A stretch of DNA of 64,000 nt from Serratia surfactantfaciens (GCF_001642805.2 NZ_CP016948.1:1488001-1552000), one strand, 5' to 3'. Counted from the first letter of the stretch, positions 10,073 through 20,918 are shown. Program-made: numbers and translations. The notes: generated by a model from the sequence alone, not told the origin.

Positions 10073-10328
10073 TTTTGACAAGTAGCTGCCCTTGAGCCCG
10101 CCGGAACTGTCAGCGTAGCTGAAAAATAAACCGGCCGCGTCACCGGCGATCGGGCGCCGGACGGTAAAAACGAGGTAAACCGGGATTCTGAGCGGCAAAC
10201 ATACCCTGAGCGGCGGGGTTTTGTGAAGCAACAGATGATTAACCTTGTGGCTATACGCATTTAATGCTTATTTTATAGGGCCTAAGCTTTGGGCTTCTGG
10301 CCATCTTCACTGTTGCAATGGTTAACAC

Positions 10329-10826
10329 ATGACAAAAGAACAATTCTACGCGGAATTAAAACGTGACCTGAGCGCGTTGCTCGGCGGGGAAACCAACTTT
10401 ATCGCGGCGCTGTCCAACGCCAGCGCGCTGATCAACGAGCGTCTGGATGACGTGAACTGGGTCGGTTTCTATCTGATGGAGGGCGACCAGTTGGTGCTGG
10501 GGCCGTTCCAGGGCAAGATCGCCTGTGTGCGCATTCCGGTGGGTAAGGGCGTGTGCGGCACGGCGGTGGCGGAAAATCGCGTGCAGCGCGTCGGCGACGT
10601 GCATGCGTTTCCGGGCCATATCGCCTGCGATGCGGCCAGCAACGCGGAAATCGTGCTGCCGCTGGCGGTTGGCGGCCGGGCGATCGGCGTTTTGGATATC
10701 GACAGCACGGTTTATCAACGCTTCGACGAACAGGACGAAGCGGGCCTGAAAGCAGTGGTGGCGGGGCTTTGTGAGCAACTGGAACAGTGCGACAGTGCGA
10801 AATATGTGACTGTGGCGGCAAGTTGA
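10329..10826 (+). CDS. msrC: Free methionine-(R)-sulfoxide reductase MsrC
   Basis: GAF-domain enzyme of 165 residues, the same length as E. coli YebR/MsrC, reducing free methionine-R-sulfoxide. Diagnostic stretches are NWVGFYLMEGDQLVLGPFQGKIACVRIPVGKGVCGTAV and HIACDAASNAEIVLPL. They contain the three cysteines used in catalysis and disulfide exchange (IACV, GVCG, IACD). It starts the plus-strand series msrC-proQ-prc and is divergent from letA. Confidence 0.95.
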   Translation: MTKEQFYAELKRDLSALLGGETNFIAALSNASALINERLDDVNWVGFYLMEGDQLVLGPFQGKIACVRIPVGKGVCGTAVAENRVQRVGDVHAFPGHIACDAASNAEIVLPLAVGGRAIGVLDIDSTVYQRFDEQDEAGLKAVVAGLCEQLEQCDSAKYVTVAAS

Positions 10827-10853
10827 TCGACGGTTAACGTGGCAATTACCGAT

Positions 10854-10873
10854 GGCGTCATTATAATGACGCC
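10854..10873. promoter_or_regulatory. Perfect 20-bp palindrome between msrC and proQ
   Basis: Each 10-base arm reads GGCGTCATTA; the centre ATTATAAT contains TATAAT on both strands. It lies 28 bp after msrC and 50 bp before proQ. It could be an operator, a -10 element of a proQ promoter, or an imperfect terminator without a loop. No well-placed -35 was found. Confidence 0.35.
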
Positions 10874-10922
10874 TGTTCATGCCTGTGGCTTGTTGGCAAT
10901 ACCGTTGTAATCAGGAAATTTC

Positions 10923-11633
10923 ATGGAAAATCAACCTAAGTTGAACTCTAGTAAAGAAGTCATTGCTTTTCTTGCCGAGCGTTTTCCGCTCTGCTTTAGC
11001 GCCGAAGGCGAAGCTCGTCCGCTGAAAATCGGTATTTTTCAGGATTTGGTAGAGCGCGTGCAGGGGGAAGAGAATCTCAGCAAAACGCAATTGCGTTCTG
11101 CCCTGCGCCTATACACCTCAAGCTGGCGTTACCTGTACGGCGTCAAGGTTGGCGCTCAGCGCGTCGATCTGGACGGCAATCCGTGCGGTGAACTGGAGCA
11201 GCAGCATGTCGATCATGCTCGCCAGCAGCTTGAAGAAGCCAAAGCGCGCGTTCAGGCACAGCGTGCCGAACAAAACGCCAAAAAACGTGAAGCCGCCGGC
11301 GAATCCGCCGATGCCGCTCCGCGCCGTCCGCGTCCAGCCGGTAAAAAGCCCGCTGCACGTCGCGAAGGCGGAGCCGCGCCGGAAACCCGCAAGCCGCGCC
11401 CACAAACTCGCCCGCAGCCCGCTCGCCAACCTCGTGCAGCAAAAGAGGAAAGCCAGCCGCGTTATGCGCCAGTCACGGATATCTCTACACTGCAAATTGG
11501 CCAGGAAATCAAAGTCAGAGCAGGCAAGAGCGCGATGGATGCTACCGTACTCGAAATCGCTAAAGATGGCGTACGTGTGCAGCTCTCTTCCGGTCTGGCG
11601 ATGATTGTGCGCGCAGAACACTTGCAGTTCTGA
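10923..11633 (+). CDS. proQ: RNA chaperone ProQ
   Basis: Global RNA-binding protein of 236 residues (E. coli: 232). The FinO-like domain spans roughly residues 1-120 ([55 protein letters not shown]). A long basic, proline- and alanine-rich linker follows (about 125-180), then a Tudor-like C-terminal domain ([47 protein letters not shown]). In related species it binds many small RNAs and mRNA 3' ends. prc follows after 19 bp, as in E. coli. Confidence 0.96.
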   Translation: MENQPKLNSSKEVIAFLAERFPLCFSAEGEARPLKIGIFQDLVERVQGEENLSKTQLRSALRLYTSSWRYLYGVKVGAQRVDLDGNPCGELEQQHVDHARQQLEEAKARVQAQRAEQNAKKREAAGESADAAPRRPRPAGKKPAARREGGAAPETRKPRPQTRPQPARQPRAAKEESQPRYAPVTDISTLQIGQEIKVRAGKSAMDATVLEIAKDGVRVQLSSGLAMIVRAEHLQF

Positions 11634-11652
11634 TACGGAGGCCAACCAAGGC

Positions 11653-13701
11653 ATGAACAAATTCGTCAGATTAACAGCGATTGCAGGGCTGCTGTGGGCG
11701 GGTGTCAGTTACGGTGCGGAAACAGCCAACATCCGCATCGGCCAATTGCCCCAACTGCAACAGGAACCTCAGCACGCTACGGTGAGTGAGCGCGTTACCT
11801 CGCGCTTCACTCGCTCTCATTACCGCCAGTTCGCGCTCGATGCGGAGTTTTCAGGCAAGATCTTCGATCGCTACCTGAACATGCTGGACTACAACCATAA
11901 CGTGTTGCTGGCCTCCGACGTGGCGCAGTTCGCCGGCAAACGCAATCAGGTTGGCGAAGAGCTGAAAACCGGCAAGCTGGATACCTTCTACGCGCTGTTC
12001 AATCTGGCGCAGAAACGCCGTTTCGAGCGTTACACCTATGCGTTGTCGCTGCTGGAAAAGCCGATGAACTTTACCGGCAACGGCACTATCGATCTCGACC
12101 GCAGCAAAGCGCCGTGGCCGAAAGACAAGGCCGAGTTGGATAGCCTGTGGGATGCGAAAGTCACCTATGACGAGCTGAACCTCAAGCTGACCGGCAAGAC
12201 CGACAAAGAAATCCGCGACACGCTGACCAAGCGCTATCAGTTCGCCATCAAGCGCCTGACGCAAAGCAACAGCGAAGACGTTTTCCAGCTGGCGATGAAT
12301 GCCTTTGCGCATGAAATCGATCCGCACACCAACTACCTGTCGCCGCGCAACACCGAGCAGTTCAACACCGAGATGAGCCTGTCGCTGGAAGGCATCGGCG
12401 CGGTGCTGCAGATGGATGACGATTACACCCTGATCAACTCGATGGTGCCGGGCGGTCCGGCGGCGAAGAGCAAGGCGATCACCGTGGGCGATCGCATCGT
12501 CGGTGTCGGCCAAGCCGGCAAACCGATGGTGGACGTGATCGGCTGGCGTCTGGACGACGTGGTGTCGCTGATCAAAGGGCCGAAGGGCAGCAAAGTGCGC
12601 CTGGAGATCCTGCCGGCTGGCAAGGGCACCAAAACCCGCGTGGTCACCTTGACCCGCGAGCGCATCCGCCTGGAAGACCGCGCGGTGAAAATGACCATCA
12701 AGACCGTCGGCAAAGAGAAGGTGGCGGTGTTCGACATCCCTGGCTTCTACGTCGGCCTGACCGATGACGTGAAAGTGCAGCTGCAGAAGATGGCCAAGCA
12801 GAACGTCAAGAGCGTGATCATCGATCTGCGCACTAACGGCGGCGGCGCGCTGACCGAGGCGGTCTCGCTGTCCGGCCTGTTCATTCCAAGCGGCCCGGTG
12901 GTGCAGGTGCGCGACAACAACGGCAAAGTGCGTGAAGACGCCGACACCGACGGTGTGACCTACTACAAAGGCCCGCTGGTGGTGCTGGTCGATCGCTTCA
13001 GCGCCTCCGCCTCCGAGATCTTCGCGGCGGCGATGCAGGATTACGGCCGCGCGCTGATCGTCGGCGAGCCGACCTTCGGTAAAGGCACCGTGCAGCAGTA
13101 CCGTTCGCTGAACCGCATCTACGATCAGATGCTGCGCCCTGAGTGGCCGGCGCTGGGGTCGGTGCAGTACACCATTCAGAAGTTCTACCGCGTCAACGGC
13201 GGCAGCACCCAGCGCAAAGGGGTGACCCCGGACATTCTGATGCCGACCGGCGTCGATCCGGCGGAAACCGGCGAAGCGTTTGAAGACAACGCCATGCCGT
13301 GGGACAGCATCAATGCGGCGACCTACAGCAAGACCGGCGATCTGACGCCGTTCGAGCCGGAGCTGCTGAAAGATCACCAGCAGCGCATCGCGCAGAATCC
13401 GGAGTTCCAGTACATCGCGCAGGATATCGCGCATTACAAGGCGCTGAAGGATAAACGCAACATCGTGTCCCTCAATCTGGCGGTGCGCGAGAAAGAGAAC
13501 CACGATGACGATGCGACCCGTCTGAAACGCATCAACGAGCGTCTGGAGCGCGCCGGCAAGAAGCCGCTGAAATCGCTCGACGATCTGCCGAAGGATTACC
13601 AGGAACCGGATCCGTACCTGGATGAAACCGTGCATATCGCGCTGGACCTGGCTCATTTGGAGAAGGATCAGCCCGCTCAGCAGCCGGCGCCGGCCAAATA
13701 A
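11653..13701 (+). CDS. prc: Carboxy-terminal (tail-specific) protease Prc
   Basis: Periplasmic serine protease of 682 residues, the E. coli length, that processes FtsI and degrades tagged proteins. It has a signal peptide (LTAIAGLLWAGVSYGAE), a PDZ domain (MVPGGPAAKSKAITVGDRIVGVGQ), and an S41 catalytic core with the Ser/Lys dyad in FSASASEIF and FGKGTVQQ. ATG 11653 is chosen because it starts the signal peptide; 16 more codons are open upstream but overlap proQ. Confidence 0.96.
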   Translation: MNKFVRLTAIAGLLWAGVSYGAETANIRIGQLPQLQQEPQHATVSERVTSRFTRSHYRQFALDAEFSGKIFDRYLNMLDYNHNVLLASDVAQFAGKRNQVGEELKTGKLDTFYALFNLAQKRRFERYTYALSLLEKPMNFTGNGTIDLDRSKAPWPKDKAELDSLWDAKVTYDELNLKLTGKTDKEIRDTLTKRYQFAIKRLTQSNSEDVFQLAMNAFAHEIDPHTNYLSPRNTEQFNTEMSLSLEGIGAVLQMDDDYTLINSMVPGGPAAKSKAITVGDRIVGVGQAGKPMVDVIGWRLDDVVSLIKGPKGSKVRLEILPAGKGTKTRVVTLTRERIRLEDRAVKMTIKTVGKEKVAVFDIPGFYVGLTDDVKVQLQKMAKQNVKSVIIDLRTNGGGALTEAVSLSGLFIPSGPVVQVRDNNGKVREDADTDGVTYYKGPLVVLVDRFSASASEIFAAAMQDYGRALIVGEPTFGKGTVQQYRSLNRIYDQMLRPEWPALGSVQYTIQKFYRVNGGSTQRKGVTPDILMPTGVDPAETGEAFEDNAMPWDSINAATYSKTGDLTPFEPELLKDHQQRIAQNPEFQYIAQDIAHYKALKDKRNIVSLNLAVREKENHDDDATRLKRINERLERAGKKPLKSLDDLPKDYQEPDPYLDETVHIALDLAHLEKDQPAQQPAPAK

Positions 13702-13720
13702 GGCGGCGGTTGGCAGAATG

Positions 13721-13748
13721 AAAAACGCACCCTCGGGTGCGTTTTTTT
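13721..13748. terminator. Rho-independent terminator between prc and the exporter gene
   Basis: AAAAACGCACC, loop CTCG, GGTGCGTTTTTTT: a classic stem flanked by A and T runs, working in both directions between convergent prc and the EamA gene. Confidence 0.9.
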
Positions 13749-13768
13749 ATGGCTGCGGTATGCGCGGC

Positions 13769-14614
13769 TCAGACGGTTTTCTTGCGGTGGCGCAGCCCGA
13801 GCCGGATGCAGGAAACCACCACCAGCAGACAGCCGACCAGCGACAGCAGCAGCGGGACTTCGTGCCAGAACAGCCAGCCCCAGGCGATATTGAACACGAT
13901 GCCGATATAGCGCACCACCGAGACCACGATCAGGTTATCGGAAGAGAAGGCCTGGGTTAAGACGACCTGTCCCAGCAACGACACCAGCGCTATGGCGAGC
14001 AGAATGGCAAACTGGTATGCGTTGGGCCAGACGAATGACTGCCACATCAGCGGCAGCGAGATCAGCGTTGCGATGAACAGGAAGTAGAACACGATCTCGT
14101 AGTTGTGGTGGCGTTTGCTGAGTTTGTTGACCGACAGATAGGCGATCGAGGCGAACACCGCGCTCATCACGCCGACCAGCGACGCCAGGGTATAGGCCGA
14201 GAAGTGCCACGGCCGCACCAGCAGCACCGCGCCGATGATGACCATCGCCAGCCAAAACGCGGTATTGGCGTTGACCCGCTCACGCAGCACCAGCAAGGAG
14301 AGCAAAATGGAGAAAAACGGCGACAGGTAGGCCAGCATGCTGGCATCGGCCAGCGTGAGGTGGGCGATGCTGTAAAAATAACAGATCAGATACAGCCCGC
14401 CCATGGTGCCGCGCAATACCAGCAGCGGCCGGTCTTCACGGCTGAAGGCGACGCGGTGGCGATACATCAGCAGCAGAACCAGCAGGCAGCCGATGCTGCT
14501 GCGAAAGAACACGATCTCTCCGGTGGGAATGACGTCGGCGATGGTTTTGACCAGCGCGTTCATGACGCTGAAAATCAGCGAGGCGAAAATGGCCAGCAGC
14601 GCACCCTGATTCAT
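13769..14614 (-). CDS. EamA/DMT-family exporter of the opine metallophore cluster (CntI-like)
   Basis: Integral membrane protein of 281 residues with about ten hydrophobic segments arranged as two EamA repeats (MNQGALLAIFASLIFSVMNALVKTIAD; LVGVMSAVFASIAYLSVNKLSKR). In Pseudomonas aeruginosa an EamA protein, CntI, exports pseudopaline from the producing cell; the same role is inferred here because the gene is coupled by a 4-bp ATGA overlap to the opine dehydrogenase gene. The true start is ATG 14614; 78 more codons are open upstream, but they lie inside the dehydrogenase gene. It is the last gene of the operon. Confidence 0.8.
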   Translation of the reverse strand: MNQGALLAIFASLIFSVMNALVKTIADVIPTGEIVFFRSSIGCLLVLLLMYRHRVAFSREDRPLLVLRGTMGGLYLICYFYSIAHLTLADASMLAYLSPFFSILLSLLVLRERVNANTAFWLAMVIIGAVLLVRPWHFSAYTLASLVGVMSAVFASIAYLSVNKLSKRHHNYEIVFYFLFIATLISLPLMWQSFVWPNAYQFAILLAIALVSLLGQVVLTQAFSSDNLIVVSVVRYIGIVFNIAWGWLFWHEVPLLLSLVGCLLVVVSCIRLGLRHRKKTV

Positions 14615-15918
14615 GCTTGCCTCCGCCACTGCCGGTAGGTGATATCCGCCTGCTCGCGGCAGGTATCGTCCAGCAATGAACGATGACAATGCTCGGCGCC
14701 GATCCGGGTGACGAAGCTGTGCAGCGCCTGCTGAAAGCGCGCCAACAGGCGCTGGGCGGCGGGCATCTCGACGCCCAGCCGCTGCGCCAGCAAGACCAGA
14801 ACGCGCAGTTTGCGCACGTCCTCTTGCGGCACGCGCGGCAGTCGCCATAACCCCTGCGCATCCTGGAAGACGCGGGCGACCCTGACGGCGGAAAAATCAT
14901 AGTAGCGGCCCTGCGCGTCCGGTTCGGAATAGGGATCGACCAGCAGCGCGGTATAGCGCGCAAACAGCGCGTAGCGTTGCTCCGCCGGCGCGAGCTGCGG
15001 GAATTGGTCAATCCAGCGGCGGCTTACCATACGAGGCGGCACCGGGTAATTGTCGTCATTCAAAAAGCGCAGCAGGTTGATGGCTTCGACGCCGAGCCGG
15101 TTGAGCAACTGCCGGTAATCCTGCGAGAGCGCCAGCATGTCGGCGATCGTCTCGGGGCAGATAGGGCCTTCGGGGTAGGTCTTATACAGGTACTGTATCG
15201 GCGCCTGCGGCTGAAAGATCGCCTGTAGCGTGGTATCGGCCAGCGCCAGCGGGGGATGAACATAGTTGGTGATGCTGAAGCGTTCGGCGGCCAGCAGGCT
15301 GTCGCAGCGCTGGGCATCGATGCCGTGACGCGCCAGCACCGCGCAAAGCCAATCGAGTTCGGCGCGGTCTGACGATGGGCTTTGGCCGGCCAGATAAATC
15401 CGCTGCTTGAATGCCTTGGTGTAAGCGCGGTAAGGCTGCGCGGCATCCTGGTATTTGGTATCGGCGTAGTAGCTCGACAGGCTGATGATCCCGACGTGGG
15501 ATTGCCCGGCGTCCTGCAGCAGGCTTTGCACCATCAGGCCGGAACCGATGGAAGGAGAGAGCAGGATCAGTGAGCGCAGCTGGGGCAACGCCGCCCATGG
15601 CACCTGCCGCAGCACGTCATGATATTGATCGGCGGGGACGGCAAGGATCAGTCGGTGCCAGTCACCGCCGACCAGTGACAGGTCATCGCAATAGCTGTCG
15701 ATCGTCACTTGCGTATCGCCTTGGGTGCGCTGCGCCTTACCGGCGCCCGTCAGAGACAGGCTGGGCGCGTGAGCCAAATGATGCCGCAGGCGTTGTCCTT
15801 TCTCGCTGGGGCGGTTGTACAGGCCGATGCGCGCATTGGCCGCGGCCTTGATATCCGCCGCCAATTGGATAGCCGCCGGGCCGGCGCCCAGAATCAGGGT
15901 GGAAAAGGCATTATTCAT
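14611..15918 (-). CDS. Opine metallophore dehydrogenase (CntM-like)
   Basis: Protein of 435 residues with an N-terminal dinucleotide-binding motif (TLILGAGPAAIQLAADI) and the body of the staphylopine/pseudopaline/yersinopine dehydrogenase family (LSLTGAG, LILLSPSIGSG, SYYADTKYQ, ITNYVHPPLAL). In that family the enzyme reductively condenses the aminobutyrate-histidine intermediate made by CntL with an alpha-keto acid (pyruvate or alpha-ketoglutarate) to give a metal-binding opine. The keto acid cannot be told from the sequence here. It overlaps the CntL-like gene by 8 bp. Confidence 0.83.
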   Translation of the reverse strand: MNNAFSTLILGAGPAAIQLAADIKAAANARIGLYNRPSEKGQRLRHHLAHAPSLSLTGAGKAQRTQGDTQVTIDSYCDDLSLVGGDWHRLILAVPADQYHDVLRQVPWAALPQLRSLILLSPSIGSGLMVQSLLQDAGQSHVGIISLSSYYADTKYQDAAQPYRAYTKAFKQRIYLAGQSPSSDRAELDWLCAVLARHGIDAQRCDSLLAAERFSITNYVHPPLALADTTLQAIFQPQAPIQYLYKTYPEGPICPETIADMLALSQDYRQLLNRLGVEAINLLRFLNDDNYPVPPRMVSRRWIDQFPQLAPAEQRYALFARYTALLVDPYSEPDAQGRYYDFSAVRVARVFQDAQGLWRLPRVPQEDVRKLRVLVLLAQRLGVEMPAAQRLLARFQQALHSFVTRIGAEHCHRSLLDDTCREQADITYRQWRRQA

Positions 15919-16695
15919 GGCGGAGAGGCTCCAGAATCAACAGATCGTACAGCGGGGTGGCGAGCGGTTTACCGCTGATGCGCCACGGCGAACCGGCGGC
16001 CTGGTGATGGTAAGGGCAGTTAAAGAGAGACTTGAGGCCGTTGCCATAGCGCACCAGCAATTTGCCGCGTTGCGGCAGCAAAGGCCGCAGCTCCCTCAGC
16101 AAGCCCTGCTTGTCGGCCACCAGAGAGGCGATGATGATGTGATCGACGTCATTGCGGGTCAGGCCGTGCAGCTTGTCGATGCAGGGCATCTGCCGCACCA
16201 GCCCCAGATGGCGCGTGAGGCGGCGGGCAAACCGCTGGGCCGCCGGATCGCAATCGTAGCAAATGACGGTGGCGGCAAGCCTGGCGACCAGCGCCAGCGC
16301 CGTGGTGGGCAAAGCGCCGCTGCCCACCAGCAACACCCGCTCGCCCGGTTGGATGCCGGCGGCGGCGATCTCCAACTGCAGGGCGCGATCGAAACTGTTC
16401 AGGTAGGCGTTGGTCTGCGCCGGTTGCCGACAGAGCGCCGAGACGCGATGCTTCTCGTAGTCGCACAATGCGGCATTGGCTGTCGCCCGCAGCTGGGCGA
16501 TCTGCGCCGTTATCAAACGGTCGTTTTCCAGTTTTCGACGGTAGGCCTGCAGCTGTGGTTCGTCGTTAAAGGCTTGCAGGCGGCTGAAGCGGCGTTCCAG
16601 CAGGGAAAAATGACGCCGATCTTGCCGGGCGGAGCGGTGTAGCTGGTGAATTTCCTGTTGCAAACCGGCGAGTTGCGCCAGCATGTCCGCCTTGG

Positions 16696-16708
<13 letters not shown>
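15911..16708 (-). CDS. Nicotianamine-synthase-like aminobutyrate transferase (CntL-like)
   Basis: Protein of 265 residues. The N-terminal ~100 residues are helical and charged. A Rossmann domain follows with VLLVGSGALPTTALALVARL and CYDCDPAAQRFARRLTRHLG, matching the SAM-binding core (GSGxLPxT) of nicotianamine synthases. CntL-type enzymes transfer an aminobutyrate unit from SAM to histidine. No histidine racemase (CntK) gene is present, so L-histidine would be the substrate, as in Pseudomonas and Yersinia. ATG 16708 is chosen because the open frame before it lies inside the ATPase gene; the overlap with that gene is 13 bp. Confidence 0.8.
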
Positions 16709-17477
<769 letters not shown>

Positions 17478-17481
<4 letters not shown>

Positions 17482-18518
17482 GGGCGTTTAACCTGTCGGG
17501 TGACGAAGTAAAACAGCACCGGTACGCCGATCAGGGCGATGACGATGCCGATGGGCACCACGCCGTTCGGCATCACCAGCTTGGCGACGATCGACGCGCA
17601 CAGCAGCAGCAGGCTGCCGCAGAGGGCGGAAATGCAGATCAGGTAACGCTGATCCTCCCCGACCAGAAAACGGGCGAAATGGGGGGCGATCAGCCCGACG
17701 AACCCGATGGTGCCGACAAAAGAGACCGAGGCGGCCGTCAGCAAAGTCGCCAGTAGAAAGGCCAGCTTGCGCAGCGCGCTGACGTTGATGCCCAGACCCT
17801 GTGCCTGCTCTTCGCCGGCGGACAGCGCCGTAAGGCGCCAGGCCTGCCGCAGGCTGACGATCAGCGCGCAGAGCAACACGGCGCCGGTGATCGCCACCCC
17901 GTGCATATTGGCTTTGAGCAGGCTGCCGAACAGCCAAAAGACGATTTGCTGCATGGCCTCCGGCGCGGCCAGAAACAGCAGCAGCGATTGCAGCGACTGA
18001 AAGAAAAACAGCACGACGATGCCGCTCAACACCAATATTTGCGGCGTCATGCCCCGGCGTTGTCCCAGCAGATAGATAGGCACGCAGGCGAGCAACGCCA
18101 TCAGCGAAGCCAGCAGCGGCGTGCCCAGCGCCAGCGCGCCGCCCAGGCTGAAGCCGGTGATGATCGACAGCGCCGCGCCGAACCCCGCCGCAGCCGAGAT
18201 CCCTAGCGTATAGGGGCTGGCGAGGGGGTTGGCCAGCACGGTCTGCATCAGCAGGCCGGCCAGCGCCAGACTGGCGCCGACCACCAGGGCGGTGAGCGTC
18301 ATCGGCAAGCGAATCGACCAGAAAACCACCTGATGCAGCTCGTTGCCTGGCGCAGAACCGGGCCAGAGCATTCGCACGAGATCCGCGAGGCCAAGATGCG
18401 CGGCGCCGACGGTCAGATCGATGGCGGCTGCCGCCAACAGCGCGCCGAGCAGCGCCAGCGTCAATAGCCCGCGGCGCAGCCTGCGCCGTTGCAAAAAATC
18501 ACGTCCTGTGCGGGCCAC
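17478..18518 (-). CDS. ABC transporter permease, FecCD/BtuC family (metallophore import)
   Basis: Protein of 346 residues with about ten membrane segments. Typical FecCD stretches are LVVGASLALAGLLMQTVLANPLASPYTLGISAAAGFGAALSI, the coupling region LGINVSALRKLAFLLATLLTAASVSFVGTIGFVGLIAPHFARFLVG, and the C-terminal NGVVPIGIVIALIGVPVLFYFV. It would form a homodimeric channel. The binding-protein gene ends 2 bp upstream. Confidence 0.88.
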
Positions 18519-18520
18519 GA

Positions 18521-19612
18521 CTACTCTCCTTGCCAGCGTTGCAAGAAGACGCCGTCTGCCTCAATCGGCAGATATTGGCGGTAGAACCGGGCCAGGTTGC
18601 GCGCGGGGTCTACGTCGGCAAATGCGGTGGGATAGAGGGCTTTCGCCAGATACTGGACAAAAATAAAGTCGTAAATCGTGCGCGCGCCGCCATGATAAAG
18701 CGCATAAAGCCGTTGGTTTTTTATCGCCGGCAGCTGCGGCCATCCCGCCCGCCGGGCATACTGCGTCAGGCGCGCCTGTATGGGGGCGGCCTGTGTGCCG
18801 TAGCCCATCGGCACGGCGTTCGGCATATTTTCCCAGTCGCCTCCGGCGAGAAAAATGACGTCGGGCCGTTTGGTCAGGACATAGTCGGCGCGCAACGGAG
18901 AGGGGCTGCCGACGACGCCGGCGGCGATATTGTCGGCGCCGGCCAACTGCAGCAGCGGCCCCCAGATCGAGGCGCCATAGCTGCTGCTGTATTCGCCGGG
19001 GCCCTTGTCTCCCAGTTCAATATAGGTGATCGGCGGCGGCAGCTGCGCCTGGCGGATGCGCCGCCGGGTATCTTCGAGGCTCTGGCGATATTCGTCGGCC
19101 AGCCGTTCCGCTCGCTCGGCGTGGCCCATTGCCTGGCCCATCAACCGAATGCTGGCGAGCTTGACCTCGACGCCCTGGTTGAAGTCGACGACGATGTAAG
19201 GAATGTTGAGCCGTTGCAGCACCGGCAGGTAGTTGGCGAAGCCGTCGAGCTGCCACTTCGCCAGGATCAGCAGGTCCGGCCGCGTGGTCAGCAGGCGTTC
19301 AAAATCGAAGCTCTGGTTATAGAGCGAACCGACATCGACCAATTGAGCGAGCCGCGGCAGCGCGGCCTGATAGCGCGCCCATTGGCTGGTGCGCAAGGCC
19401 CAGTCGCTTTTGGAGAAGGCGACGACCTGTTGATAGCTCTCCGGGCCGTTCACTGCCAGAAAATCTTCGTAGTAAAAGCCGATATAGGCGCGCTGTGCGG
19501 GGGCGGTCAGGGTGACGCGACGTCCTTCAACGTCGGTGAGGTGAATTTCAGCTTGTGCGAGGTGGCAGAAAAGCAGCCACGTCGCCAGCATCCAGGCGAT
19601 ACGCGATAACAT
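18521..19612 (-). CDS. Periplasmic metal/metallophore-binding protein, FecB/TroA-like fold
   Basis: Protein of 363 residues with signal peptide (LSRIAWMLATWLLFCHLAQA) and a helical-backbone binding-protein pattern (ERLLTTRPDLLILAKWQ, LNIPYIVVDFNQG, RPDVIFLAGGDWENMP, AIKNQRLYALYHGGARTIYDF). It is the first gene of the six-gene operon. ATG 19612 is preferred because AAAGGG lies nine bases upstream; ATG 19621 touches this Shine-Dalgarno directly. A Zur-box-like palindrome begins 26 bp upstream of the chosen start. The ligand is unknown; a zinc- or other metal-opine is inferred. Confidence 0.82.
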   Translation of the reverse strand: MLSRIAWMLATWLLFCHLAQAEIHLTDVEGRRVTLTAPAQRAYIGFYYEDFLAVNGPESYQQVVAFSKSDWALRTSQWARYQAALPRLAQLVDVGSLYNQSFDFERLLTTRPDLLILAKWQLDGFANYLPVLQRLNIPYIVVDFNQGVEVKLASIRLMGQAMGHAERAERLADEYRQSLEDTRRRIRQAQLPPPITYIELGDKGPGEYSSSYGASIWGPLLQLAGADNIAAGVVGSPSPLRADYVLTKRPDVIFLAGGDWENMPNAVPMGYGTQAAPIQARLTQYARRAGWPQLPAIKNQRLYALYHGGARTIYDFIFVQYLAKALYPTAFADVDPARNLARFYRQYLPIEADGVFLQRWQGE

Positions 19613-19637
19613 GATTGACATCCCTTTACGATCAATT

Positions 19638-19660
19638 GTGATGTTATAATGTAACAATTA
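19638..19660 (-). promoter_or_regulatory. Zur-box-like operator of the opine metallophore operon
   Basis: Core TGTTATAATGTAACA (19642-19656) differs at one base from the symmetrical centre of the enterobacterial Zur consensus (TGTTATAWTATAACA). It lies directly upstream of the binding-protein gene, where a repressor would block transcription. This predicts repression by zinc and expression in zinc starvation. Confidence 0.72.
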
Positions 19661-19860
19661 ATCGTAAGATTCAAACTTTCGTCGTCGATGAATCGGCTGC
19701 AGGCACGTCGGATCGCACCCAGCGGATATTGGCCCAGAAAGGGTATGGATAAAATCGCCCGCCGCGATCCTGCGCGGGCGAAGAATTTTTTGTGAGAAAT
19801 CCCTCCGCCTTGCGCAGCAATCGTTTACAATTTGCCAAATCCCGGTCGCGCGCCGTTTTT

Positions 19861-19875
19861 GTAAAGTTTCGTATT
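19861..19875 (+). promoter_or_regulatory. CpxR-box-like site upstream of htpX
   Basis: GTAAA, five bases, GTATT: a near match to the tandem CpxR site GTAAA-N5-GTAAA, about 110 bp before htpX. htpX is a Cpx-regulon member in E. coli. The match is short, so the call is tentative. Confidence 0.4.
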
Positions 19876-19982
19876 TTTAGTAGGTTAATGACGCGCGACT
19901 CTTGAAACTGTGACGAATGCCCATACGATCTAGGGTATCTTGGACAGCGTTTTGTTAACATTTATGAGGAAGTAAACATTTT

Positions 19983-20867
19983 ATGATGCGTATAGCTCTG
20001 TTCCTGCTCACCAACCTGGCGGTGATGTTGGTTTTCGGGCTGGTGCTCAGCCTGACAGGAATCCAATCCAGTAGCGTTCAGGGCCTGATGATCATGGCCG
20101 GTCTGTTCGGCTTCGGCGGCGCTTTCGTGTCGTTGCTGATGTCCAAGTGGATGGCGCTGCGCTCCGTCGGCGGAGAAGTGATTGAACAGCCGCGTAACGA
20201 AACCGAAAACTGGCTGCTGGAAACGGTGCGCCGTCAGTCGCAGCAGGCGGGCATCGCCATGCCGCAGGTTGCTATCTATCATGCGCCGGACATCAACGCC
20301 TTCGCCACCGGTGCGCGCCGCGACGCCTCGCTGGTCGCCGTCAGCACCGGCTTGTTGCAGAGCATGAGCCGTGACGAAGCGGAAGCGGTCATCGCGCACG
20401 AAATCAGCCACGTCGCCAACGGCGATATGGTGACCATGACCCTGATTCAGGGTATCGTGAACACCTTCGTCATCTTCATTTCGCGCCTGATCGCGCAGGT
20501 CGCCGCCGGCTTCCTGGGCAACCGCGACGGTGATGGCGAAGGGGAAGGCAACGGCAACCCGATGATTTACTTCGCGGTGTCGATGGTGCTGGAACTGGTG
20601 TTCGGCATCCTGGCGAGCATCATCACCATGTGGTTCTCGCGTCACCGCGAGTTCTACGCCGACGCCGGCTCCGCCAAACTGGTGGGCCGCGAGAAGATGA
20701 TCGCCGCCTTGCAGCGTCTGAAAACCAGCTACGAACCGCAGGAAGCGGGCAGCATGATGGCGTTCTGCATCAACGGCAAATCCAAGTCGTTCAGCGAACT
20801 GTTCATGTCGCACCCGCCGCTCGACAAGCGCATCGAAGCGCTGCGTACCGGCCAGTACCTGAAGTAA
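19983..20867 (+). CDS. htpX: Membrane zinc metalloprotease HtpX
   Basis: Protein of 294 residues, nearly identical to E. coli HtpX (293). It has two N-terminal membrane segments, the zinc-binding HEISH motif in [17 protein letters not shown], and the downstream glutamate region [19 protein letters not shown]. It degrades misfolded inner-membrane proteins together with FtsH. In E. coli it directly follows prc; here six metallophore genes lie between. ATG 19983 keeps the conserved MMRIALF start. Confidence 0.96.
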   Translation: MMRIALFLLTNLAVMLVFGLVLSLTGIQSSSVQGLMIMAGLFGFGGAFVSLLMSKWMALRSVGGEVIEQPRNETENWLLETVRRQSQQAGIAMPQVAIYHAPDINAFATGARRDASLVAVSTGLLQSMSRDEAEAVIAHEISHVANGDMVTMTLIQGIVNTFVIFISRLIAQVAAGFLGNRDGDGEGEGNGNPMIYFAVSMVLELVFGILASIITMWFSRHREFYADAGSAKLVGREKMIAALQRLKTSYEPQEAGSMMAFCINGKSKSFSELFMSHPPLDKRIEALRTGQYLK

Positions 20868-20883
20868 TCGGCTGAATATCATG

Positions 20884-20911
20884 AAAAACCCCGGCTTGCC
20901 GGGGTTTTTTT
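20884..20911. terminator. Rho-independent terminator between htpX and yebQ
   Basis: AAAAACCCCGGC, loop TTG, CCGGGGTTTTTTT. A and T runs on both sides suit the two convergent genes. Confidence 0.9.
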
Positions 20912-20918
20912 ATGTCCG

